Source of the DNA: Bacillota bacterium
Lineage (GTDB): Bacteria; Bacillota; Sulfobacillia; Sulfobacillales; Sulfobacillaceae
Reading direction: 5' to 3'
Assembly: GCA_021820675.1 (NCBI GenBank)
Contig: JAKADI010000065.1
Coordinates: 1-7,654 of the forward strand
Length of the DNA: 7,654 bases
The notes under the pieces were generated by a model. It made no database searches and was not told where the DNA came from. It was given only the letters and a program-made list of their open reading frames with translations. This document shows, piece after piece, positions 1-5,822 of the stretch. Made by a program: the position numbers and the translations under genes. Position 1 is the stretch's first letter. Every line of letters begins with the position of its first letter.

Positions 1-945
1 GGCGCCCCCACCCAAGGCGGGGGGACACTTCGAAACGGGGCGTATTTTCCGGTCTCGAATTTTGAATTGTGCGCAGTGGGTTTGGGAGCCCGCGGTACCA
101 TGGATGGACTCGATGCAGCATATGCCATGTGGAATCCCGAAGCAGATATGGGAGACGCGGAAGTGTGGGAAACCATCGAATCCGGACTATTATATCTATC
201 ACGCCGATTTAAGCCTGACACCGCTGGTTATGGACGGTTTCGCGGAGGGAGCGGATGGGAATCTTTGCGTCTAGCGCACGGGGTCAAGGATCTGCAGCTC
301 TATTCATGGCGTGAGGGGCGTGTCTTTCACGGAGGAGCGGGATTGTTTGGCGGATATCCCGGTGCTACCGGATATCGACTTTTCGTCAAAAACACGAAAT
401 TCTATGACATAGTGGCGCAGCAAAAGCCCTACCCTCTTGGCGATCCTGATCCGGAAGCTCGAGAACTGGACAAGGGCCTAAGGGGAGATTGCTACGTATC
501 CCGGGATTCTTTGATTCTACCTCAACCCTTTCAAAGCGGGGACGTTTGGTTGTCGCTCTTTTCGGGGGGACCGGGTTATGGAGACCCGCTTGACCGGTCA
601 GCTGAGGAGGTCGCGAGGGATGTCGAAGGAAACTTCTATTTGCCCAAAACCGTCGAAAAGGTTTTTGGCGTTGCTCTTTGCGCTAATGATCAGGGTCAAG
701 TCACGGTGAAGGCGGATGAGACCGAAAGCCTAAGGCGGGAAATCTTCGCCGAACGAGAGAAATCATCTGTTCCCTACCAAGAATTTTGGGAAACCGAACG
801 AAAAAAAATCGTTCAGGGACAATTGATAGACCCGGTTAGGCGAATGTACCAAGAATCGATAGCCCTATCACCCCAGTGGGCTGAGAAATTTAAGCGCTTT
901 TGGAACCTGCCGGAGACATTCGCTTTTGAGGCTGACAGCGTCTAA
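1..945 (+). CDS. acxB: Acetone carboxylase alpha subunit (hydantoinase B/HyuB-like), C-terminal part
   Basis: The reading frame is open from the first base, so the 5' part lies outside the window and only the last 314 codons are visible; the whole family protein is roughly 770 residues. Acetone carboxylase (alpha2 beta2 gamma2) makes acetoacetate from acetone and bicarbonate with ATP, and the alpha subunit carries the Mn site in characterised enzymes. Visible family features are the stretch NPEADMGDAEVWE, the run RRFKPDTAGYGRFRGGSG, typical of HyuB-like proteins, and near the C-terminus GGPGYGDPLDR followed by a segment ending in VFGVAL, matching the usual GGGGYGDPL...YGV block. The assignment to acetone carboxylase rather than hydantoinase or acetophenone carboxylase rests mainly on the gamma subunit gene 27 bases downstream. 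An internal TTG at 67 is not the start because coding similarity continues upstream of it. In Xanthobacter naming, alpha is AcxB. Confidence 0.9.
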   Translation, partial: GAPTQGGGTLRNGAYFPVSNFELCAVGLGARGTMDGLDAAYAMWNPEADMGDAEVWETIESGLLYLSRRFKPDTAGYGRFRGGSGWESLRLAHGVKDLQLYSWREGRVFHGGAGLFGGYPGATGYRLFVKNTKFYDIVAQQKPYPLGDPDPEARELDKGLRGDCYVSRDSLILPQPFQSGDVWLSLFSGGPGYGDPLDRSAEEVARDVEGNFYLPKTVEKVFGVALCANDQGQVTVKADETESLRREIFAEREKSSVPYQEFWETERKKIVQGQLIDPVRRMYQESIALSPQWAEKFKRFWNLPETFAFEADSV

Positions 946-955
946 CCATCACAAA

Positions 956-962
956 GAGGAGG
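956..962 (+). promoter_or_regulatory. Ribosome binding site of the gamma subunit gene
   Basis: GAGGAGG, close to a full anti-Shine-Dalgarno match, lies 10 bases before the ATG at 973 and directly after the alpha stop codon. It supports the chosen start and translation of gamma from the same transcript as alpha. Confidence 0.75.
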
Positions 963-972
963 AAAGCCCGTC

Positions 973-1458
973 ATGGCCTATGATGAAAAAACACTGCAGG
1001 CTCTCATTTCGGGAGAGTTACCCTGGGCCGAAATGAAGGACATCATGTCTGGTACCAAGGATCCGGAACGTTTTGGGGGCATACTCAAGATCTTGCAGTC
1101 AATGGTGTCGTTTCCAGAAAAAATCCTGTTGCCATTGACGCCTCACCTCTTTATTGTTCAAAAAGGACCTGAGCGCATCGTCAAATGTGACTGTGGTTAC
1201 GAATTTGGTGATTACCGAACTAACTGGAAATACTTTTCGCGAGTGCGAGTGAGGGACTCTGAAGAGTCCCTCAAGGCGCTTTACCACCCGGATCAAGGAG
1301 TCGATCCCGAGTGGATGGAGTTGCGCGAGTTCTATTGTCCAGGTTGTTTTTGTCTATTAGAAACCGAAGCGGTCCCCCCTGGCTATCCAGTGTTATTTGA
1401 CTTCCAGCCGGATTTAGACACTTTTTACCGCGTGTGGCTTAAAGAACATTTGGATTAG
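973..1458 (+). CDS. acxC: Acetone carboxylase gamma subunit
   Basis: This complete 161-residue protein is close to the usual length of acetone carboxylase gamma subunits (about 165-170). The N-terminal part includes LPWAEMKDIMSGTKDPERF. A cysteine pair C72-x-C74 (KCDCGYEFGDYRTNWK) and a second pair C122-x2-C125 (FYCPGCFCLLETEAV) form the zinc-binding knuckle seen in this family. The GDYRTNWK stretch and the acidic Px(G)YP region near the C-terminus are also typical. The subunit is small, cytoplasmic and needed for the hexameric carboxylase; it is not known to be catalytic alone. The ATG at 973 has a strong ribosome binding site and lies 27 bases after the alpha gene, consistent with an operon in the order beta, alpha, gamma. 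The next gene is 171 bases away. Confidence 0.93.
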   Translation: MAYDEKTLQALISGELPWAEMKDIMSGTKDPERFGGILKILQSMVSFPEKILLPLTPHLFIVQKGPERIVKCDCGYEFGDYRTNWKYFSRVRVRDSEESLKALYHPDQGVDPEWMELREFYCPGCFCLLETEAVPPGYPVLFDFQPDLDTFYRVWLKEHLD

Positions 1459-1548
1459 ACAACTGGATTATGTCCTGAAGGCCGCGGGCGAGGAGAAACA
1501 GTAGTCCCGTCTTAATGGGGATTCAAGGTTCCGAACTGCGTTAGAAGG

Positions 1549-1579
1549 TTTGTCATTTAGATTTGTATCTCTTGACAAA
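1549..1579 (+). repeat. Perfect 7-base inverted repeat, candidate operator
   Basis: TTTGTCA (1549-1555) and its exact reverse complement TGACAAA (1573-1579) are separated by 17 bases, 51 bases before the synthetase start. The centre-to-centre distance is 24 bases, slightly more than two helical turns, which could suit a dimeric regulator. As an RNA hairpin the loop would be large. That it binds a regulator is inference. Confidence 0.35.
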
Positions 1580-1613
1580 TGTCGTTTGGGGTTACCGGGA
1601 AAGAATTCACGAT

Positions 1614-1620
1614 AAGGGAG
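1614..1620 (+). promoter_or_regulatory. Ribosome binding site that sets the synthetase start
   Basis: AAGGGAG lies 9 bases before the ATG at 1630. An in-frame ATG at 1579 lacks such a site and would add 17 residues (MSFGVTGKEF...) that do not look like the family N-terminus. The start at 1630 is therefore preferred. Confidence 0.7.
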
Positions 1621-1629
1621 TCCTGTCTA

Positions 1630-3603
1630 ATGATTAAAGAAGGCGAAGTCTTGTGGAATCCTTCCACAGAACGTCTCAAGACGGCCAATATCACTGGATT
1701 TTTCTCTTGGCTGAAGGATCAAGGGCACACCTTTGACAATTATTCCGCCCTATGGGAGTGGTCGGTAACCGATGTGGAGGAGTTTTGGAGTGCTGTATGG
1801 TCATACTTTGACATTTTGTCACCTCCTTATGAGACTGTACTGAAAAATCGACAGATGCCAGGCGCCCAGTGGTTTCCGGGTGCCCGGCTCAATTATGTTC
1901 AGCAGATGTTTCGCAACCGTTCTCCCCAAAACACTGCTCTCATTTATGCGCGTGAAGGGGGACATCCAGAAACCATGTCGTGGGCGGATCTGGAGAATCA
2001 GGTAGCCCGGTTCGCTCACACCCTACGGGCACTTGGGGTAGGATATGGGGACCGGGTTGCTGCTTATTTGCCCAATGTTCCCGAAACCCTTATCGCTTTT
2101 CTGGCTACCGCTAGCGTGGGCGCTATTTGGTCGGTGTGTTCTCCGGATTTTGGAGCTCCTAGCGTGATAGACCGCTTTCGGCAAATTGAACCCAGCCTTC
2201 TGATTATCTGTAACGGATATTACTACCAGGGACGGAAATTTGATCGCCGTTCCGAAGGCCGAGATTTGATCAAAGCTCTGCCTACGGTCAAGCAAGTACT
2301 GATAGTGGATACACTGAAAGATGGAGTTCTCGGTCATGGGGAAGGGCAAATGACATGGGAAGAGGCGATGAGAGCGCCGGCCTCGCTGGAAATCACACCG
2401 GTTTCCTTCGATCACCCGCTATGGATCCTTTATTCCTCAGGCACGACTGGGTTGCCCAAGCCTATTGTTCACGGTCATGGAGGTATGCTGTTGACCCATC
2501 TGGTTTCGGGCGCCTGGCATATGAACATTCATCCTGATGATCGATTTTTTTGGTTTACGACCACGGGGTGGATGATGTGGAATATTGTGGTTAGCGGGTT
2601 ACTGCTGGGAACCACTGTCGTCCTCTATGACGGCAGTCCTACCTATCCTAATGCGGATGCCCTATGGAAGTTTGCACAGGAAACCCAAATAACCATTTTC
2701 GGAACGAGTGCGGCCTTCTTGCATGGGTGCATGAAAGCGGGTATCGAGCCGGGCCAACGCTTTGATCTCAGTAACCTAGAGGCTATCGGTTCGACAGGTT
2801 CTCCCCTAAGTCCAGAAGGATTTGAGTGGGTCTACGCCCATGTTAAAGCCGATCTTTGGTTGGCGCCCGCCAGTGGAGGGACGGATATTTGTTCTGCACT
2901 AGTGGGGGGAATGCCTCTTTTGCCCGTATGTGCGGGCGAAATACAGTGCCGGGCACTCGGGGTGAAAGTGGAGGCCTATACCCCTCAAGGGCAGTCGGTC
3001 ATCGATCAACTGGGGGAGTTGGTCGTAACCGAGCCGATGCCCTCCATGCCCCTATACTTGTGGGGTGACCACGATTTTCATCGCTATCGATCCAGCTATT
3101 TTTCGGTATTTCCAGGGGTGTGGCGACACGGTGATTTTGTCAGAATCACGCCTACTGGCAGTACGATCATTTATGGTCGTTCCGATGCCACCATCAATCG
3201 TTTTGGAGTACGGTTCGGCAGTGCTGACATTTACCGGGCCGTAGAACCATTAGTCGAAGTCGCGGAATGCCTGGTCGTGGACCTTGAAGCTGTGGGCCAA
3301 TCGTCCTATATGGTGATGTTTGTTAAGTTAGGTTCGAATTGGAACTTAGATGATGCCTTGCGGGAAAAAATTCACGATAAAATCCGTCAAACCCTGTCGC
3401 CACGTCACATTCCCGACACGATTGTCGCAGTCGGCGACATTCCTATGACCCTCAACGGCAAGAAAATGGAAGTACCAGTGAAAAAGATTCTCTTGGGACA
3501 GCCGGAATTCGAGGCATTAAGTCGCGATGCCATGAGCAATCCCGATTGTATCGACGAGTACTTGGCCATTGCTCAGCGCTTGCGCCGAATGCGCAGCTCC
3601 TAA
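1630..3603 (+). CDS. aacS: Acetoacetyl-CoA synthetase (acetoacetate--CoA ligase)
   Basis: This 657-residue adenylate-forming enzyme activates acetoacetate with ATP and CoA to acetoacetyl-CoA, AMP and PPi (EC 6.2.1.16), in the cytoplasm. The N-terminus has the family signature LWNPSTERLKTANITGF. The ATP-binding loop YSSGTTGLPK lies at residues 268-277. It is followed by the AacS-specific TTTGWMMWN and GSTGSPLSPEGFEWVY blocks, then SGGTDICSALVGG. The hinge region is HGDFVRITPTG...GRSDATINRFGVRFGS. The C-terminal NGKKMEVPVKK holds the likely catalytic lysine K611, the residue class known to be reversibly acetylated in this superfamily. Length and all core motifs are intact. Placed after acetone carboxylase, it would process the acetoacetate made there; a thiolase would complete the route and is not in the window. 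A propionyl- or acetyl-CoA synthetase is less likely given the AacS-specific blocks. Confidence 0.95.
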   Translation: MIKEGEVLWNPSTERLKTANITGFFSWLKDQGHTFDNYSALWEWSVTDVEEFWSAVWSYFDILSPPYETVLKNRQMPGAQWFPGARLNYVQQMFRNRSPQNTALIYAREGGHPETMSWADLENQVARFAHTLRALGVGYGDRVAAYLPNVPETLIAFLATASVGAIWSVCSPDFGAPSVIDRFRQIEPSLLIICNGYYYQGRKFDRRSEGRDLIKALPTVKQVLIVDTLKDGVLGHGEGQMTWEEAMRAPASLEITPVSFDHPLWILYSSGTTGLPKPIVHGHGGMLLTHLVSGAWHMNIHPDDRFFWFTTTGWMMWNIVVSGLLLGTTVVLYDGSPTYPNADALWKFAQETQITIFGTSAAFLHGCMKAGIEPGQRFDLSNLEAIGSTGSPLSPEGFEWVYAHVKADLWLAPASGGTDICSALVGGMPLLPVCAGEIQCRALGVKVEAYTPQGQSVIDQLGELVVTEPMPSMPLYLWGDHDFHRYRSSYFSVFPGVWRHGDFVRITPTGSTIIYGRSDATINRFGVRFGSADIYRAVEPLVEVAECLVVDLEAVGQSSYMVMFVKLGSNWNLDDALREKIHDKIRQTLSPRHIPDTIVAVGDIPMTLNGKKMEVPVKKILLGQPEFEALSRDAMSNPDCIDEYLAIAQRLRRMRSS

Positions 3604-3799
3604 ATCCCAATCAAGAAAACGGGAAATAGGCGGACCATGGGCACCGCGGGACCTGTGGTTTGACCGTGTGGTGAAGCCAACCATTCCGACCGTTTCGTAT
3701 TGACACAAATTTCGGGTGTCCATGCACTTGACAAGTCCGCCCTGCCCTATCCGCATACCACACAATCGCCGGGTACTTCTCACGTGTGAGTGTTTTGGG

Positions 3800-3832
3800 G
3801 AGCCGGATGCGTTAATCGAGCACGTCCAGCTC
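3800..3832 (+). ncRNA. Group II intron domain V-like sequence (probable decayed 3' fragment)
   Basis: The 33 bases start with GAGCCGGATGCGTTAA and end with GCACGTCCAGCTC. This matches the general plan of bacterial group II intron domain V: an AGC triad in the first strand, an 8-pair lower stem (GAGCCGGA with TCCAGCTC), a CG bulge just before the closing strand, and a short upper stem (TGC with GCA) capped by a GTTAA-type loop. One lower-stem pair is broken (C3804 against A3828, where a G is expected) and the upper stem is short, suggesting decay. No reverse transcriptase or 5' intron start (GTGCG-type) was found in the 196 bases upstream, so at most the 3' end is present. The call rests on remembered domain V consensus and manual folding; another structured RNA or chance resemblance is possible. 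Confidence 0.45.
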
Positions 3833-3836
3833 TACA

Positions 3837-3902
3837 GGGGTTCGCGGCCCAAGAGAAACCCGCTAGCACAGCCAAGCCTCGAGGCCGCGTTCTTCCGACC
3901 CC
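3837..3902 (+). repeat. Long two-part inverted repeat, domain VI-like stem after domain V
   Basis: GGGGT (3837-3841) pairs with ACCCC (3898-3902), and just inside it CGCGGCC (3843-3849) pairs with GGCCGCG (3883-3889). That is 12 pairs, interrupted by one base on the left and eight on the right, around a 33-base loop. It begins four bases after the domain-V-like element, where domain VI of a group II intron would stand. The uneven bulge and large loop do not fit an intact domain VI well. Confidence 0.4.
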
Positions 3903-3904
3903 AC

Positions 3905-3920
3905 ATCCCTAAAATGGGAT
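3905..3920 (+). repeat. Short hairpin
   Basis: ATCCC (3905-3909) and GGGAT (3916-3920) can pair around the six-base loop TAAAAT. It directly follows the larger stem ending at 3902. No T run follows, so it is not a standard terminator. Confidence 0.3.
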
Positions 3921-3926
3921 CGTACG

Positions 3927-3973
3927 ACCGTGGTATTCCCCCTTGGCCACGGTAACCCGTAATGGATTACGGG
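3927..3973. repeat. Two adjacent inverted repeats next to the regulator stop codon
   Basis: ACCGTGG (3927-3933) pairs with CCACGGT (3947-3953) around 13 bases. Three bases on is the near-perfect palindrome CCCGTAAT-GG-ATTACGGG (3956-3973), which can form a seven-pair stem with a four-base loop. The palindrome ends six bases before the regulator's stop codon on the minus strand. It may slow or stop transcription from either side, or protect mRNA ends, but there is no T tract on either strand. Confidence 0.4.
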
Positions 3974-3979
3974 AACGTA

Positions 3980-4651
3980 TTAACTAGAAGGCGGCTGTTC
4001 CATGATGGCCAGGATCTTTTCCGTGGAACGTTTGATGTGATGTGATATAACCCCTTGCGCTTGCTGACGGTTGTTGCGCTGTAGGTATTTAACGATTTGC
4101 CCATGATCTTGGTGATCGCGCAACAAGAACTGCTCGACCGCGGCAGGATAACGGTAAAGAATCATCGAATACAGGTAATGCGGGTGTAAACGCCGATAGA
4201 GAGTAATCATCGTGTCGTTGTGGCTCAATTCGACCAGAGTCTGATGAAATATAAAATCATGTTCATTGTATACCATATAATCGCAATGTTCGGTCCGCGT
4301 TACCTGGTCCATTTCTTCTAATCGCAATGCCAATTGTTCAAGGTCCGACGTTAGGAGGGGAGCGCAGGAGACACCGAATGTCTCAAACATTTCCCGAACC
4401 TGATTGACCTCCGTTAAGTACCTCGAGGTGATGGGCGTTACGAAGGTTCCGTGGCGTTCTTGAACCGTTATCAGTCCTTCTTGGGCGAGTCGCATAATGG
4501 CGTCACGGATCGGTTGTGTGCTCACACGGAGGTTGTCGGCGATGTTTCGCACGTCGATACGCTGCCCCCACGCTAATCTTCCTTCCAATATTTCCAGCCG
4601 AATGACGTCGTAAACTTTGTCCCTCAGGTTGCGCCCGTCAAACTTTTCCAT
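3980..4651 (-). CDS. GntR-family transcription regulator, FadR/FCD subfamily
   Basis: This is a DNA-binding regulator of 223 residues from the preferred start. Residues 9-75 form the winged helix-turn-helix: LRDKVYDVIRLEILEGRLAWGQ, then VRNIADNLRVSTQPIRDAIMRL with the recognition helix, and the wing GLITVQERHGTFV. Residues about 80-215 form the FCD ligand domain. Its usual metal ligands appear as D132 and H136 (DFIFH), H183 (DHGQIV) and H205 (HHIKRS). FCD regulators usually sense carboxylates or sugar acids; E. coli UxuR and ExuR belong here. Divergence from the SDR-hydrolase-UxuA genes suggests it controls them, an inference from position. Start choice: the ATG at 4651 has AAGGGAG ten bases upstream and gives a typical N-terminus. 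An in-frame ATG at 4693 adds 14 residues (MVDYKNVIQGSWQG) and has only a weaker AGAGAAG. Confidence 0.9.
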   Translation of the reverse strand: MEKFDGRNLRDKVYDVIRLEILEGRLAWGQRIDVRNIADNLRVSTQPIRDAIMRLAQEGLITVQERHGTFVTPITSRYLTEVNQVREMFETFGVSCAPLLTSDLEQLALRLEEMDQVTRTEHCDYMVYNEHDFIFHQTLVELSHNDTMITLYRRLHPHYLYSMILYRYPAAVEQFLLRDHQDHGQIVKYLQRNNRQQAQGVISHHIKRSTEKILAIMEQPPSS

Positions 4652-4661
4652 ACCCTGCCAA

Positions 4662-4668
4662 CTCCCTT
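4662..4668 (-). promoter_or_regulatory. Ribosome binding site favouring the inner regulator start
   Basis: On the minus strand AAGGGAG lies 10 bases before the ATG at 4651. It is the same heptamer found before the synthetase gene. This favours the 223-residue product over the 237-residue one starting at 4693, though both remain possible. Confidence 0.5.
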
Positions 4669-4711
4669 GTATCACATTCTTGTAATCGACCATGATTGAC
4701 TTCTCTAATCC

Positions 4712-4728
4712 TGATATCTAAAATATCA
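4712..4728. promoter_or_regulatory. Palindromic candidate operator for the FCD regulator
   Basis: TGATAT-CTAAA-ATATCA has perfect six-base arms around five bases, 17 bases in all, the size and symmetry expected for a dimeric GntR-family protein. It lies upstream of the regulator in the divergent control region. A possible -35 (TTGAAA, 4740-4735 on the minus strand) would put it over the -10 and allow autorepression. No second copy was seen in the window. That it binds this regulator is inference. Confidence 0.45.
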
Positions 4729-4985
4729 CTAAGCTTTCAAAAAAATACAACAGGAAGCAAACTTTTCTGGCAGTCAGGGGCCTAACGGGGAGTTAAACGT
4801 ATCGGACCGAATAGCGTGCAACCAAGGGTTTTAGTGGAGAACCGTCCTGGGGATATCGGTGGCATAGTCTGACTGTGTATGAAGGCACATTGCGCAACTC
4901 GATCTTGGATTCCCGGCACCCATGGAAGAATGGTGGATGACTCTAACGCGTTTGGACTTCTGGTGGCGTCAAGGGGGGATATTTC

Positions 4986-5777
4986 ATGGAACGCGAGTTT
5001 ACCGGACGTGTGGCGGTGGTGACGGGTGCGGCTCAGGGTATTGGACGCGCATCCAGCAAGTGTCTGGCTCGGGGAGGAGCTCGAGTTTGGTTGTTGGACC
5101 GTGACACAGTGGCCGGCAATGAATTAGTGAGTGATATACATGGTGAGGGAGGCGATGCAGAATTCATTGAGACCGAGCTTGGCGACGCGTTGAGCGTTAC
5201 AGCAGCTTTTGACCAAATTTTGCGAACAGATGAGGGAATTGACTTACTGCACAATAATGCCGGGATTCAACGGTATGGGACTGTGGTGGAGACAACAGAA
5301 GAAATGTGGGATGAAGTATTTCGGGTGAACGTGAAGAGTGCGTATCTGGTATGTCATCATGCCGTACCCTTGATGCAGACGCGGGGTGGCGGTTCGATAG
5401 TGTTAACGTCGTCAGTTCAGGCGTATGCTACGCAGTCCCGTGTGGTAGCCTATGCGGGTTCGAAAGGTGCCCTGACAACCATGACCATGGCTATGGCCTT
5501 GGACCATGCCAAGGAAAGAATTCGGGTCAACGCTGTGGCTCCCGGCTCTGTGGATACCCCTATGCTGCAGAGCTCCGCCGAGTTATTTCAACCTTCCGAT
5601 CCTCAGAGCTTACTAGATCGTTGGGGGAGTGGACATCCCGTGGGTCGTTTGGCTACGCCGGACGAAGTCGCTGAAGTGGTAATGTTCTTGTTAAGTGACC
5701 GAGCGAGTTTCGTCACGGGCACGACGGTACGCGTGGATGGTGGTTTATTGTCTCAAATTGGCGTGCCTCTCCCCTGA
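4986..5777 (+). CDS. SDR-family NAD(P)-dependent oxidoreductase
   Basis: This 263-residue classical short-chain dehydrogenase has a normal length for the family. The cofactor-binding TGAAQGIG lies at residues 13-20. D38 at the end of the second strand (WLLDRD) points to NAD rather than NADP. NNAG is at 90-93. The catalytic residues are N115, S142 or S143 (TSSVQAYA), Y156 and K160 (YAGSK). The C-terminal PGSVDTPM and VTGTTVRVDGG motifs are present. The substrate is unknown. Next to UxuA and a divergent FCD regulator it could be the D-mannonate/fructuronate oxidoreductase, since SDR-type UxuB enzymes occur in Firmicutes, or an aldose dehydrogenase making a lactone for the hydrolase downstream. 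The ATG at 4986 has AAGGGGGGA seven bases upstream. The next gene starts 45 bases after its stop, consistent with an operon. Confidence 0.92.
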   Translation: MEREFTGRVAVVTGAAQGIGRASSKCLARGGARVWLLDRDTVAGNELVSDIHGEGGDAEFIETELGDALSVTAAFDQILRTDEGIDLLHNNAGIQRYGTVVETTEEMWDEVFRVNVKSAYLVCHHAVPLMQTRGGGSIVLTSSVQAYATQSRVVAYAGSKGALTTMTMAMALDHAKERIRVNAVAPGSVDTPMLQSSAELFQPSDPQSLLDRWGSGHPVGRLATPDEVAEVVMFLLSDRASFVTGTTVRVDGGLLSQIGVPLP

Positions 5778-5802
5778 ATGCCACAGCAATGGCCATATTG
5801 CA

Positions 5803-5811
5803 GGAAAGGGG
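5803..5811 (+). promoter_or_regulatory. Ribosome binding site deciding the hydrolase start
   Basis: GGAAAGGGG lies 11 bases before the ATG at 5823. An in-frame ATG at 5778, directly after the dehydrogenase stop, has only pyrimidine-rich sequence upstream and would add 15 residues of non-family character. Confidence 0.5.
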
Positions 5812-5822
5812 ATGGACGGGGT

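Larger units (their letters stand above)
1459..1629 (+). other. Leader between the acetone carboxylase and acetoacetyl-CoA synthetase genes
   Basis: This 171-base gap is long for an operon and probably holds regulatory sequence. It contains the inverted repeat listed at 1549-1579 and the ribosome binding site of the next gene. No hairpin with a following T run was found, so there is no clear intrinsic terminator, and no convincing -35/-10 pair. Read-through from the carboxylase genes and a separate promoter both remain possible. Confidence 0.5.
3604..3979. other. Non-coding region between convergent genes, rich in inverted repeats
   Basis: This 376-base stretch lies between the stop codons of the synthetase (+) and the GntR regulator (-). 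The longest open frame (3716-3955) resembles no protein family I know and reads straight through the domain-V-like element, so it is not called as a gene. The first 190 bases hold only weak repeats: GACAC-N9-GTGTC at 3702-3720, ACTTG-A-CAAGT at 3726-3736 and CTCAC-GT-GTGAG at 3779-3790. The rest (3800-3973) is a run of stronger inverted repeats listed separately. None has a T tract, so how transcription ends between the two genes is unclear. Confidence 0.6.
4652..4985. other. Divergent control region between the regulator and the sugar-acid genes
   Basis: These 334 bases between the two start codons (292 if the regulator starts at 4693) should hold promoters for both directions. The AT-rich part near the regulator (about 4712-4765) contains the palindrome at 4712-4728. 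On the minus strand TTGAAA (4740-4735) is a possible -35, which would put the -10 within the palindrome. On the plus strand no convincing -35/-10 pair was found before the dehydrogenase. Small repeats are TCGG-A-CCGA at 4802-4810 and AACC/GGTT/AACC blocks at 4820-4843, too short to interpret. No gene is seen. Confidence 0.5.

Noticed and set aside
1572..1577. TTGACA as a -35 promoter element for the synthetase
   Set aside because: No acceptable -10 lies 16-18 bases downstream (the sequence there is GGTTACCGGGA-like), so a housekeeping promoter is not supported.
2023..2415. 130-codon minus-strand frame inside the synthetase gene
   Set aside because: It overlaps well-conserved adenylate-forming enzyme sequence and shows no family features of its own.
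3700..3705. TTGACA as a -35 element in the convergent gap
   Set aside because: There is no -10 hexamer at the right distance and no gene downstream on that strand.
3517..3783. 88-codon minus-strand frame spanning the synthetase 3' end
   Set aside because: It is mostly antisense to the synthetase C-terminus, with no domain or ribosome binding site that I can see.
3716..3955. 79-codon open frame on the + strand in the convergent gap
   Set aside because: It reads through the domain-V-like element and the repeat cluster, has no ribosome binding site, and its translation (rich in R and P) matches no family I recognise.
4820..4843. AACC/GGTT/AACC blocks that could form alternative hairpins before the dehydrogenase
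   Set aside because: Four-base arms are expected by chance in a region of this size, so an attenuator or riboswitch is not supported.
5778..5822. Extended hydrolase start at the ATG directly after the dehydrogenase stop
   Set aside because: The preceding sequence is pyrimidine-rich without a ribosome binding site, and the extra 15 residues do not resemble MBL-fold proteins.
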